A DNA stretch of 64,000 nt from JABDBE01 sp963832245 (lineage in GTDB: Bacteria; Acidobacteriota; Terriglobia; Terriglobales; Acidobacteriaceae). The notes below the pieces were generated by a model. It was given only the letters and a program-made list of their open reading frames with translations, did no database searches and was not told where the DNA came from. Positions within the stretch are counted from its first letter, which is position 1; each line of letters starts with the position of its first letter. Made by a program: the position numbers and the translations under genes. Positions 52,608-60,674 of this stretch are shown here, in pieces. Location of the stretch: positions 1,302,001-1,366,000 of the forward strand of contig CAWHTG010000004.1 of NCBI GenBank assembly GCA_963832245.1. The letters run 5' to 3'.

Positions 52608-53243
52608 CTAGCGCCTCAAGGTCCGCACTACCTCGGCGATGTCGTTCTGCTGAAAAAGTCGGATTGCGGCAATGCCGGCCGCGCCCGCATCAATGCAGGC
52701 GCGAGCGTTGTTGAGCGTGACGCCACCCAGGGCGAGGACGGGAATTTTCTGCCCGCAAGCTTGACGCAATCCATCGACGCCAGCAGCGCGATTTTGCGGA
52801 GTATCCTTCTTTTCGAAAACTGGGGCGAATACTGCGAAGTCTGCTCCTTCATCGGCGGCGCGAGCAACGTCCGCCTTGGAATGGCAAGAAACGCTGATCA
52901 ACGGGCGAGCGGGATGCCCTCCATGAGTCCAAATTTTCCGCACGTCCGAGGGCGACAGATCGTCGGATCGCAAATGCACTCCATCAGCACCACAGGCTAT
53001 AGCGACGTCACTTCGTGAATTGATGAGTAAATGAGTTACCGGCTGTGCCGAATTCTCGCCGCTAACACGAAGTGCTGCGCGAGTAAGAACTTCGAGTTCG
53101 CGAGTGGAAAGATCCTTCTCGCGCAACTGGATGACATCAACGCCGCAACGAGTCCCTTCTGCGATTTTCGCCAGAAGAGTCCGCTGGCGGGCGTTTTCAT
53201 CCCCGGAAAACTGGCGGCGGTCGGTAATGTAAAAGAGAAGCAA
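52608..53243 (-). CDS. thiE: Thiamine phosphate synthase
   Basis: 211 residues, TIM barrel: FYITDRRQFSGDENARQRTL, GVDVIQLREKDLSTREL, LLINSRSDVAIACGADGVHL, SVSCHSKADVARAADEGADF and PVLALGGVTLNNARACIDAG (the phosphate-binding loop). Joins HMP-PP and thiazole-P. Runs 4 bp from the downstream edge of the LOG gene (next gene starts on the same strand upstream). Confidence 0.9.
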   Translation of the reverse strand: MLLFYITDRRQFSGDENARQRTLLAKIAEGTRCGVDVIQLREKDLSTRELEVLTRAALRVSGENSAQPVTHLLINSRSDVAIACGADGVHLRSDDLSPSDVRKIWTHGGHPARPLISVSCHSKADVARAADEGADFAVFAPVFEKKDTPQNRAAGVDGLRQACGQKIPVLALGGVTLNNARACIDAGAAGIAAIRLFQQNDIAEVVRTLRR

Positions 53244-53247
53244 GCCT

Positions 53248-54129
53248 TTACGGGTTTGTCTTCGCGATTTCGGGCGCTTGTTCGCCCTTATGCTTCAGTT
53301 CCGGCCCCAGGTGGTACTTGGTCAAACCGTCGCGCAGAAATTCAAAACCTTCTTCCGGCGAGTCCACGATTTTGAAAAGTTCCAGATCCTCCGGAGAAAT
53401 CGTTCCCGCATCGACCATGGTTTGAAAGTTGATCAGCCGGTTCCAGTATTCGCTGCCGTAGACGACGACCAGAATCTTCTTTGCCAACTTCTGCGTCTGC
53501 GCCAGCGTGAGGATTTCGAAGAACTCGTCCATGGTCCCAAAGCCGCCGGGAAAAATCACTAACGCTTTTGACAGGTAGGCGAACCAGAACTTGCGCATGA
53601 AAAAATAATGAAACTCGAAATTCAGCGACGGAGTGATGTAAGGATTAGGCATTTGCTCGAAAGGCAAGGCGATGTTCAGGCCTATGGTCTTCGCGCCCGC
53701 CTCCTGTGCGCCAAGATTGGCCGCTTCCATGATTCCTGGGCCGCCGCCGGTCGTAACCACAAAACGCCGACGCCGCGCGGGGATGTGAACGGACCACTGG
53801 CTCAACAGAAAGGCCAGGCGCCGCGCATCCTCGTAATAGCGCGCCATGTCTAAAGCCGCGCCTGCGCGTTTCCTGAAGCGTTCGAACTGGCCGCCGGCAA
53901 GCTGTGAGCCGGTTGATTCGAGTTCAGCCAGCTTGTCCTTTGCGGCGGTGCGGCTATTGAAACGGGCCGAGCCGAAAAACACGACCGTGTCCTGAATCTG
54001 CTCGCGGCGAAAGCGGGCAATCGGTTCCATGTATTCCGACAGTATGCGCAGCACGCGCCCATCTGGACTGTTCAGAAACGCTGGGTTTTCGTACGCCAGA
54101 GGCGCACGTTTGATCTCACGTTCACTCAT
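53248..54129 (-). CDS. LOG-family (TIGR00730-type) Rossmann protein
   Basis: 293 residues from ATG 54129 (MSEREIKRAPLAYENPAFLN). Conserved TVVFFGSARF, GGGPGIMEAANLGAQEAG and LVIFPGGFGTMDEFFEILTL (PGGxGTxxE). Related to cytokinin-activating phosphoribohydrolase LOG and nucleotide 5'-monophosphate nucleosidases; long-form members of this clade are not always active on cytokinins. Upstream frame to 54318 lacks homology. Confidence 0.88.
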   Translation of the reverse strand: MSEREIKRAPLAYENPAFLNSPDGRVLRILSEYMEPIARFRREQIQDTVVFFGSARFNSRTAAKDKLAELESTGSQLAGGQFERFRKRAGAALDMARYYEDARRLAFLLSQWSVHIPARRRRFVVTTGGGPGIMEAANLGAQEAGAKTIGLNIALPFEQMPNPYITPSLNFEFHYFFMRKFWFAYLSKALVIFPGGFGTMDEFFEILTLAQTQKLAKKILVVVYGSEYWNRLINFQTMVDAGTISPEDLELFKIVDSPEEGFEFLRDGLTKYHLGPELKHKGEQAPEIAKTNP

Positions 54130-54214
54130 GATGATGCCGTCTTCCCCCGTATAACCTAATTTTCCGACACGCCCGGTGGAATCAATGCACTCCCCGGCCA
54201 GGACCTTGTTTGCT

Positions 54215-54649
54215 TCAGGGGCGCTTTTCCTCGTGATAATGAATTGCTTCTGAGAAACCAATCCAGATGTCGAGTATTCCCAGCCCGCTGCAGACCCCGC
54301 GGACAAAGCCGTTCGCAACCAATGTGCGCAATCCTGGCGATGCCATTAGAAGATGGTTGTCCGTCCATTCCGGTCGCCAGGGGAGAATCACCAGAAGCAC
54401 ACCCACAACGGCGCAGACTAACCCGAAAGTCAGAACCGTAATTCGATGCAGCCAGAGCTCGACGCCCACGTAGCGGCTTCCTTGAGGAGTTCCCGGCGGC
54501 ACTTCCACAGCCGTGGCAGACGAATCATTGCGTTCCGCAGAGGGCAACTTCGCCCCCAACGAGCCGGGAGGAATTGTTTGGGGTGTATTCGGGTCCGCCG
54601 TCACCGTGTGCTCCCGAAGAGCGTCACTGTTGCGGACCGGGTTTTGCAA
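54215..54649 (-). CDS. Small inner-membrane protein of Acidobacteria type
   Basis: 144 residues. The N-terminal half is disordered, Pro/Ser/Thr-rich; the C-terminal half has ELWLHRITVLTFGLVCAVVG and the phrase PWRPEWTDNHLLMASPGLRT, followed by GVCSGLGILDIWIGFSEAIH. The latter block recurs in acidobacterial genomes; no function is known. Two transmembrane segments with short connecting loop. Confidence 0.65.
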   Translation of the reverse strand: MQNPVRNSDALREHTVTADPNTPQTIPPGSLGAKLPSAERNDSSATAVEVPPGTPQGSRYVGVELWLHRITVLTFGLVCAVVGVLLVILPWRPEWTDNHLLMASPGLRTLVANGFVRGVCSGLGILDIWIGFSEAIHYHEEKRP

Positions 54650-54693
54650 ACGCGCATCCCCGGCAAGAGAAAATAGAAACCCATCAAGACATT

Positions 54694-57600
54694 CTACGAC
54701 TTCAGGGACTTAATGCGCTCGGCCACATCCCGGTAATCAATGTTGCTGCCATACACTTCCATGAAATGGTTCAGGGCCGCGACCTTGTCGCCCGCAGTCT
54801 CGTAAGACGCTGCCAGCTCATAGTGCAGCGCAGTACGGGTTTCCGTGTCAATGGTTGGCAGCTTGAGCGCCTTCTCATACCAGCGGATAGCCGCCTCCGG
54901 AATGCCCTTGTCGAGGAAACATTGCGACAGCCAGGTGTAGGTCTGCATGATATGCGGGAAGGGATGCCCGCGATCCACCGCCTGGCACACCTTCTGCAAC
55001 TCGCCGATGGCTTCGTCCAACAGGCCCATCTCGCGGAAAGCCACGCCGAGGTTGTAGTGGGTTTCCGGATCTTCATCGCTGGCGGCTGCGCCTTCCTCAA
55101 GCTCCGTTTTTAGCTCGCCGAACATATCGACGAGGTCCACGCCTGGGCCGGAGTCGAATTTCGGAGGAGCCGCTGCCGGTGCCTGCGCAGTTATAGGCCG
55201 TGCAACCGGAGGATGATACGTGAAAGTCGGCGCGGCACTCGCTGCTTCGTGGGAAGCACCAACATGGGCAGCGGCGGCTGCCATGGCAGCCGGAACTTGC
55301 TTTTGCGAGCCACTCACTGGGACGCTGATGTCGGCGTTCGCCGACACCGGTTCGGGCTTGGCTTTAATTTCCGGGGCAGCCTGCGACACGCCCCGGGGCC
55401 CGGGCTGCACGACCGGAGCTTCTGCCAGGAAGCTATCTCCAAGGGAAGCCTCAAGGTCCGCAACAAAGGAATTGAGCTTTCCCGCCTGGGGTTGAGGTTC
55501 AGTGGCTGCCGTGGCAAGTTCCGCTGCTTGCGGTTCTGGCTGCGGTTCCTCATGAGCGGCGTTTTGCGGCAAGAATCCATCCCCAAGCGAGGATTCCAAA
55601 TCGCTGACCATCGCATCAAGTACCCCCGGCTTTGCCTCGGGCACAGAAGGCATTTCTTCCTGAGGCGCGACAGGTATATCCGCAACCGAAATTTCCTCGA
55701 TGGCCGCAGCTTCCACCGTTGGAGCCTCCGCCACACCGGCTTCAATCTCTTCGCGCAAGCGTGAAAGCAAGGAAGCATCCGGCTTCATGCGGCGCAGTTT
55801 GGTAAATGCCGCGCGGGCCTCTTCGGGCATCCCATTCGAAAGATAGAAGCGAACCTCTTCGACCGCTTCCTGGATCGCTTCGGAGTCAGCGGGACTCTCT
55901 TCGTGATCAGTTGCAGCTTGGGCAGCTTCTTCTTGCGGAGCGGAAGCTGCTGCCGGTTCGTCCGCAAGCGAATCCTCCCACTCCGCCGAAAGATCGATTT
56001 CCTTCTCGGGAGCCACTATGGGCTGAATTTCAAACTCCGCTGGCTGCTGTGCCGGTTGCACGGACGCCGCTGCCGCGGGGGCGTGGAAGGATAAGTTCGA
56101 CGCCGTGGCAGCAACCGCACCCTCCGTCGATGCAGCCTCGGCAACCGGTGTGTCAAGCGCAAAATCTGCAACCAACGCCTCAGGCACCTTGACTATCAGC
56201 TCCGTAGGTACTGCTGCGGGCAGGCCGGATTCCGCCGGGATCGCGCCCCCGCGTTCCTCATACTTCGCCGCCAGCTCGCCATAGCGGGTTGCTTCATCCG
56301 GATATCCAGCATCGTGGTAAATGCTCTCCAAAGTGCGGCAGGAAACCGCGGCCTCGGTGAATCGTCCGGCTCGCGTGTGCAGAGCGGCCAACCGCTGGTT
56401 GACGCGCAGATCGCGGGGCGCCTGGGGCAACGCGGAGAGCAATGGCCCCAACGCTTTTGCCGGCATGTTATAAGAAATGAAAAGTTCGGCATCGGTCAGG
56501 GCAGCGCGAACAAAGAGCGCCACGTCATCGGCATAGCGCTGATCAATGAACGGAGCGGTGGCCTCGAGTTCGTCCACCAGCACAGAGCCTTCTTCGGGAG
56601 TAATCAGGCGCGAGCCGGAGGGAGTCCCAAGCCGGCCGGCCACCTGTTGATAGTTGCGCGCATGCAACTGATTCTCAGGTTCGAGCTGGGTGAGTTTGAG
56701 GTAGTAGTCGCGAGCCTTCTCCAGGTCTTCCGCTTGCACATAGCCGTGGGCAAGCAGTTCGTAAACCTCTGTAAGGTGGGTGTTGTCTCCCGCCTTGTTC
56801 AGCAGCTCGAGCAGCATTTCGAGGGCAGCAGTGTTCTCCCGCACGGGGCCAATGAGGGAATGAAGGTTTTCCAGAATTTTTCCGGAGTCCGCGGCTAACA
56901 GCCGGTCGGCATGCTCCTTGTACATCCGCAGAGCATCCTCGCCCTGTCCGGCTGCAATCAAGGCGTCGGCATAGGACAAAATTGCGCCGACGTCGTTGTG
57001 AACCGAAAGCAACTTCGCCGCCAGAGTAGCGGCCTCGGTCAGACGCCCGGTCTGCAGATAAGCCTGCAGCAGAGTTCGCAAACCGTCCGGATGAGTATCG
57101 AGGTCCGCGACCTTCTCGAGAAACTGGATGGCAGCTGCTATATCGCCCGCGTCAAATGCATTCCTGCCTCGCAGCAGCAAAGCGTAACCATTGCCGGGAT
57201 CGAGCGTGATCATGCGCTGCAGAATTTCTTCTGCTGGGCCCAGTTGACCTTTGCCGCGCAATGTCTCCGCAGCCGCGGAGAAGATCTGCCAGGCCTCGGT
57301 CTTCTTGCCTAAGCGGACGTAAACCTCGGCCAGCCGCGTCCGCATAGCCACGTTCTCTGGATCCATCTCCAGAGTCTTCTGGAAAATCCGCACCGCTTGT
57401 TCCAGTTGGCCTTCTCGCAGAAACTCTTCTGCCACTTGCAGGTACTGGGCCCGTGCGTCGTTAAAAAGACCCTGCTGCGTGTAAAGCTCGGCCAGCCGCA
57501 GCGCGCACTCCAGCGACGCCTTCAGCTTGCTGAGCTTCTTGTACATGGCAATTGCCTTGACCGTGAAGCCCTGCGAGGCATAGGCATCGCCCACGCTCTT

Positions 57601-57798
57601 GAAGCATTCCACGGCTTTTTCGCTGTTGCCGAGACGCGAGTGGAGGTCGCCCACGGTATTCATCACCGTAAGATCTTTAGGGTCGGCCTTGAGGACTTTT
57701 TCGTACTCAGTGATCGCATTTGGCAACTTGCCCTGTTGGACAAACCTCTCCGCAGCACTGAGAACCTTCTGCTTATTGAAGCCAAATCCAAACGCCAT
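54694..57798 (-). CDS. Large tetratricopeptide-repeat protein
   Basis: 1034 residues. Residues ~15-520 are a chain of TPR helices (AITEYEKVLKADPKDLTVMN; AVRIFQKTLEMDPENVAMRT; EAEEILQRMITLDPGNGYAL-like). A middle acidic Ala/Pro/Glu linker (~560-880) has low-complexity repeats (DLEASLGDSFLAE, DLESSLGDGFLPQ), and the last ~120 residues are another TPR bundle (DPETHYNLGVAFREMGLLDE). No signal peptide. TPR proteins scaffold multiprotein complexes; similarity of the end block to FrzS-, TgpA- or gliding-associated TPRs is too vague to assign. Standalone gene. Confidence 0.88.
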   Translation of the reverse strand: MAFGFGFNKQKVLSAAERFVQQGKLPNAITEYEKVLKADPKDLTVMNTVGDLHSRLGNSEKAVECFKSVGDAYASQGFTVKAIAMYKKLSKLKASLECALRLAELYTQQGLFNDARAQYLQVAEEFLREGQLEQAVRIFQKTLEMDPENVAMRTRLAEVYVRLGKKTEAWQIFSAAAETLRGKGQLGPAEEILQRMITLDPGNGYALLLRGRNAFDAGDIAAAIQFLEKVADLDTHPDGLRTLLQAYLQTGRLTEAATLAAKLLSVHNDVGAILSYADALIAAGQGEDALRMYKEHADRLLAADSGKILENLHSLIGPVRENTAALEMLLELLNKAGDNTHLTEVYELLAHGYVQAEDLEKARDYYLKLTQLEPENQLHARNYQQVAGRLGTPSGSRLITPEEGSVLVDELEATAPFIDQRYADDVALFVRAALTDAELFISYNMPAKALGPLLSALPQAPRDLRVNQRLAALHTRAGRFTEAAVSCRTLESIYHDAGYPDEATRYGELAAKYEERGGAIPAESGLPAAVPTELIVKVPEALVADFALDTPVAEAASTEGAVAATASNLSFHAPAAAASVQPAQQPAEFEIQPIVAPEKEIDLSAEWEDSLADEPAAASAPQEEAAQAATDHEESPADSEAIQEAVEEVRFYLSNGMPEEARAAFTKLRRMKPDASLLSRLREEIEAGVAEAPTVEAAAIEEISVADIPVAPQEEMPSVPEAKPGVLDAMVSDLESSLGDGFLPQNAAHEEPQPEPQAAELATAATEPQPQAGKLNSFVADLEASLGDSFLAEAPVVQPGPRGVSQAAPEIKAKPEPVSANADISVPVSGSQKQVPAAMAAAAAHVGASHEAASAAPTFTYHPPVARPITAQAPAAAPPKFDSGPGVDLVDMFGELKTELEEGAAASDEDPETHYNLGVAFREMGLLDEAIGELQKVCQAVDRGHPFPHIMQTYTWLSQCFLDKGIPEAAIRWYEKALKLPTIDTETRTALHYELAASYETAGDKVAALNHFMEVYGSNIDYRDVAERIKSLKS

Positions 57799-58084
57799 AA
57801 AAGTGCGGACTCCAGCTCCGGTTCGCCTCTCGTCCCAGATCTTTTTCTACAGCACGAGAGTTCGTGTCCAAGTTGACTATTCCATCGGCATCACGCCCAG
57901 TATCAGGAGATGGTCTTTAGGACAAGGGTAATTGTACGGCTGGGTACTCAGAATCGTATGGTTACTAAGGGTTACCGAAAGGGAGTGTACGACCGGGTTA
58001 AAGCAATGTAGCCGCAAGCTTCCTGGGCGGGGCGGCCCCGGCAGAAATTCAATCGTCTAAGAGACCGTGAAAGACAGACATTAA

Positions 58085-58336
58085 GTTCTTAATACTGTCA
58101 CCCTCAAGGGTGGACCAGCGCATGAGGTTTTTTTGAGAAACCACCTCGACGAAACTCCTGCTGACTTCCAGGCGCAATGGCGCAAGGCGGTGTTTACCGG
58201 ACAGGGCGTCATGCCCAGAGCCTTCGACTCCGAAGCGGCCCTTATCGAATACGTAGCGACCACTCCCGGCGCGGTCGGTTATGTGAGCCATATTGCACCG
58301 CAAGACAAAGTAAAGTCACTCGCGGCAGTCAAGTAG
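58085..58336 (+). pseudogene. Remnant of a PstS-like phosphate-binding protein C-terminus
   Basis: From VTLKGGPAHEVFLRNHLDE to GAVGYVSHIAPQDKVKSL the frame resembles the C-terminal third of PstS-type substrate-binding proteins (…YW…FSGxG…SEaAAxxYVxxxPGAIGYVS). The N-terminal two thirds and a convincing start codon are missing and the preceding frame is stopped at 58082. A dead fragment is most likely. Confidence 0.45.
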
Positions 58337-58392
58337 TATCCATTTGATACCAGAGCCCCCTCCTTTGTGCTCCCCGCGCCGCCGTCCGCCTC

Positions 58393-59235
58393 CTAGCAAT
58401 CGGGAGCCACAGCGTAGCTCACGCATTTCGACTTGTCTTTCCCCACATGCCAGAATGCGGAGGTGTCGCTCTGATCGGCGAAATCCGTAAACCAGAAGAT
58501 GTAGCCGAACCCGACAAAATGCAATCGGGTTCCGAACCCGAACTCATCGATTTTTTGTGCGGGGTTACAGGTCGCGCCCCGATACAGGTCTGCGTCAAAG
58601 GGATACGTGCCCGGGTTCACGACCTTGACATAAACCCCTTGGTAGCGGTGACCATTATTCTTGTACCAACATCCCCGGAACTTCGCTCTAGGGTCGGTGG
58701 GCGTCAATGAGGCGTTCTCTGAAGTCTGGCCGCCGCTCGGTGTCGTTCGAAGAGAATCGGTGCCCGAGGCCACACTGCCGGAAACCGCGGGAGCAATATT
58801 GAGCGAGGTTCCCGCGACCGTGTCCCCGTAGAGCGCGCTGACAGCAACCGTTGTAGCGGTCGTCACGGGCGATGTCGAAGCCGGCACCGTGGCCCTGGTC
58901 TGACCGGAAGGAATTCTTATGGTCGCGGGAGTTGCGACGGTGCTCGAATCAGAGCTCTTCAGTTGCACGACTATGCCGTCGCCTGGAGCGGGCTGTGTCA
59001 GCTCGACCGTGGTTTCTGTGGAAGCGCCGCCCATGACGTGGGCAGGGCTCAGTGTTACGTGGGCCACTCCGGCGCGGCCGGCAACCGTGTCGATGGCGCC
59101 TTCACTCCGGTGGGCAACGGTCCCGGAGAAATTGCCGGAGTTCAGCGGTCGCGAGCCCGAGCCGCAACCTGCCAGCCCCAGCAGGGCTCCTGCCACAAGG
59201 ATCAGCGATATATGTTTGAGTTTGGCAAGCAACAT
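58393..59235 (-). CDS. Putative outer-membrane/periplasmic lipoprotein of unknown function
   Basis: 280 residues, signal peptide SLILVAGALLGLAGC with lipobox LAGC (Cys24). The middle is an Ala/Thr/Ser-rich tandem with Big/fibronectin-like beta content (VELTQPAPGDGIVVQLKSSD; ATIRIPSGQTRATVPASTSP). The C-terminal ~100 residues (FRGCWYKNNGHRYQGVYVKV, GYIFWFTDFADQSDTSAFWH) contain four Cys and many aromatics, a compact disulfide-bonded domain. I do not recognise the family of that domain. Confidence 0.7.
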   Translation of the reverse strand: MLLAKLKHISLILVAGALLGLAGCGSGSRPLNSGNFSGTVAHRSEGAIDTVAGRAGVAHVTLSPAHVMGGASTETTVELTQPAPGDGIVVQLKSSDSSTVATPATIRIPSGQTRATVPASTSPVTTATTVAVSALYGDTVAGTSLNIAPAVSGSVASGTDSLRTTPSGGQTSENASLTPTDPRAKFRGCWYKNNGHRYQGVYVKVVNPGTYPFDADLYRGATCNPAQKIDEFGFGTRLHFVGFGYIFWFTDFADQSDTSAFWHVGKDKSKCVSYAVAPDC

Positions 59236-59337
59236 GACGTGGCCACCTCAGCAGTCGGAATTGAAGGGAACTGAAGTAGTCTGATTCTGACACAGCCCGG
59301 GAGAGAGGGCAGACTCGGAAGTGCATCTGTCCGTTCG

Positions 59338-59690
59338 CCTCCGCAACTATTCGTGCTCGATGCGGGCAACAGCCGCATTCAGGTTTTTGACATGGCTCTT
59401 CATTTTCGCCGTGCCATCTGCCTGGCCTACGCGGATGATCGCACCCGATTAGCGGTAGACGTCCAGGGCAAAATGTATGTCAGCGATCCCGTTCTGAACC
59501 AGATTCACGTCTTCAGTCAGGAAGGACGTTCCCAATACATCTTTGATCCAACTACCATCAAAGACGCGAACTTCGGCCGCCCCCTCAGCCATGTGGATCT
59601 ACGCGGGTTCGTGCTTGTACCTGGTGGATTCCTAGAACAGCCGCGTCGGCCTGTTTCAAATCAACGGAGAAAATGCTCCGCAGTGCCCAT
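59338..59690 (+). pseudogene. NHL-repeat beta-propeller remnant
   Basis: QLFVLDAGNSRIQVFD and DVQGKMYVSDPVLNQIHVFS are NHL-type propeller blades (xxVxDxxNxRIQxF…). Similarity in one frame fades near 59636; in the +1 frame it resumes with SRVGLFQINGENAPQCP*, indicating a frameshift. No start or signal peptide is found. A degraded fragment of an extracellular NHL protein. Confidence 0.5.
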
Positions 59691-59706
59691 GAACGGACAG
59701 TATTCC

Positions 59707-59734
59707 GTAGAAACGTAGCTAGCTACGTTTCTAC
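59707..59734. repeat. Perfect 28-bp palindrome
   Basis: Two 14-nt arms GTAGAAACGTAGCT / AGCTACGTTTCTAC with no spacer. Such a structure forms a stable cruciform or transcript hairpin; it may be a terminator-like or repetitive element, since similar AACGTAGC…GCTACGTT palindromes recur in related genomes (from memory). Confidence 0.8.
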
Positions 59735-59777
59735 ACCCTGAAGATTAATTGCGCCACCGGAACAAACAAGATTCACG

Positions 59778-59873
59778 CTAAGCGCGGCAGACTGCAGCCA
59801 GCAGGAAGAACAGCAATACCAGCAACAAGGGCTTGGGCAGTTGGCGCATAACTTTCCACACCACAATGCTCAT
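59778..59873 (-). CDS. 31-residue single-pass membrane micro-protein
   Basis: ATG 59873 to TAG 59778: N-terminal MSIVVWKVMRQLPKP then hydrophobic LLLVLLFFLLAAV and CRA. The ribosome site GGAGGATGGAGTAG is very strong. One transmembrane helix with a positively charged flank fits a small-membrane-protein topology. It lies between two remnants, in an otherwise empty gap. Confidence 0.4.
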   Translation of the reverse strand: MSIVVWKVMRQLPKPLLLVLLFFLLAAVCRA

Positions 59874-59997
59874 CTACTCCATCCTCCAGGTGCGGGAGTC
59901 CGAGTAATACAATTCGGCTATTGGCATATACAGAAGCCTCAGATACCTTAGCTGGCCACGAATTGTACGGAAAATCCCTATTGGAGGCAAGTTTCTC

Positions 59998-60564
59998 ATG
60001 ACCTGGATCCGCACCATCCGTCTCTCTGAAGCCGATGAGACGCTATGCAAGGCCATGGAAGCCCAGAAGAGTCTTTATCCCATCGAGTACGCCACCCCAG
60101 TGCATCCGGCTGAGAGTGGCGGTGCTGAGATCGTAGCCTCGCACAGCCTGATTCCCGATGCCCTGTACCACGCCTTCGCCACCTTTGGCGTACTCATGTC
60201 GCCAGACCTGCCGCTGAGCCGCCGCCAGCACGAAATGATCACAACAATGGTCTCCGTCACCAACCGCTGCGTCTATTGAATCGACTCACACGCAGAGTTT
60301 CTGCGTCGGGTCACATTGGATGAGCCATTGGTTGAAGCGCTGAAGAAAGACTACCCAACCGCACCAATAACCAGGCAGGAACGCGTGATGCTGGACTACG
60401 TCGTCAAACTCACCAGGGACGCCACCAAAATCCAGAAAGCCGACCACGACCACCTGCGCGCCGCCGGATTCGACGACAAAGCCATCCTGCAAATCACCCT
60501 GATCGCCTCCTGGTTCAACTACATCAATCGCGTAGCCGACGCTCTGGGCGTAGGGCGCGATTAA
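59998..60564 (+). CDS. AhpD/carboxymuconolactone-decarboxylase-family selenoprotein (CxxU; TGA recoded)
   Basis: A 188-residue frame that is interrupted only by TGA at 60277-60279 (codon 94) and otherwise reads through to the same family in the same frame. ATG 59998 is preceded by TTGGAGG. Around the TGA the translation is HEMITTMVSVTNRCVY-U-IDSHAEFLRRV: an exact AhpD catalytic pattern E-x11-C-x2-U-x3-H in which the second redox Cys is the UGA position. The C-terminal part (KADHDHLRAAGFDDKAILQI, SWFNYINRVADALGVG) is typical of peroxidase-related CMD proteins. A SECIS-like hairpin follows at the correct distance. I read this as selenocysteine insertion; a nonsense pseudogene is the alternative. 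Thiol peroxidase or disulfide redox activity is expected. Confidence 0.8.
60277..60312 (+). promoter_or_regulatory. Candidate bacterial SECIS element
   Basis: Starts at the TGA. A 7-bp stem ACGCAGA (60290-60296) / TCTGCGT (60300-60306) encloses a GTT loop whose first base is G; the loop starts 17 nt after the TGA, within the 16-37 nt range used for bacterial SECIS. A lower stem GAC (60283-60285)/GTC (60310-60312) extends it past an internal loop. The fold is what SelB-type elongation factors recognise. Confidence 0.7.
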
Positions 60565-60600
60565 GTGGAGGACGGGCGTCTCGCCCTTCCCAACGCGGGT
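60565..60600. repeat. Partial dispersed palindrome (GGAGGACGGGCGTCTCGCCC)
   Basis: Left arm of the same palindrome class as 48965-49014, directly after the selenoprotein stop codon; the right arm is not obvious. It separates the gene from the acyl-ligase fusion. Confidence 0.5.
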
Positions 60601-60674
60601 GCCCCAGCTCTCGCGCTTTTCGAGACCTGGGAGCGATACTGCAAGCACCTCCCGAACGCGCTAACATCGGTTAC

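Noticed and set aside
59998..60279. 93-aa protein stopping at TGA plus separate 82-aa ORF downstream
   Set aside because: Together they make one complete AhpD-family protein in the same frame; selenocysteine recoding explains the TGA better than two genes.
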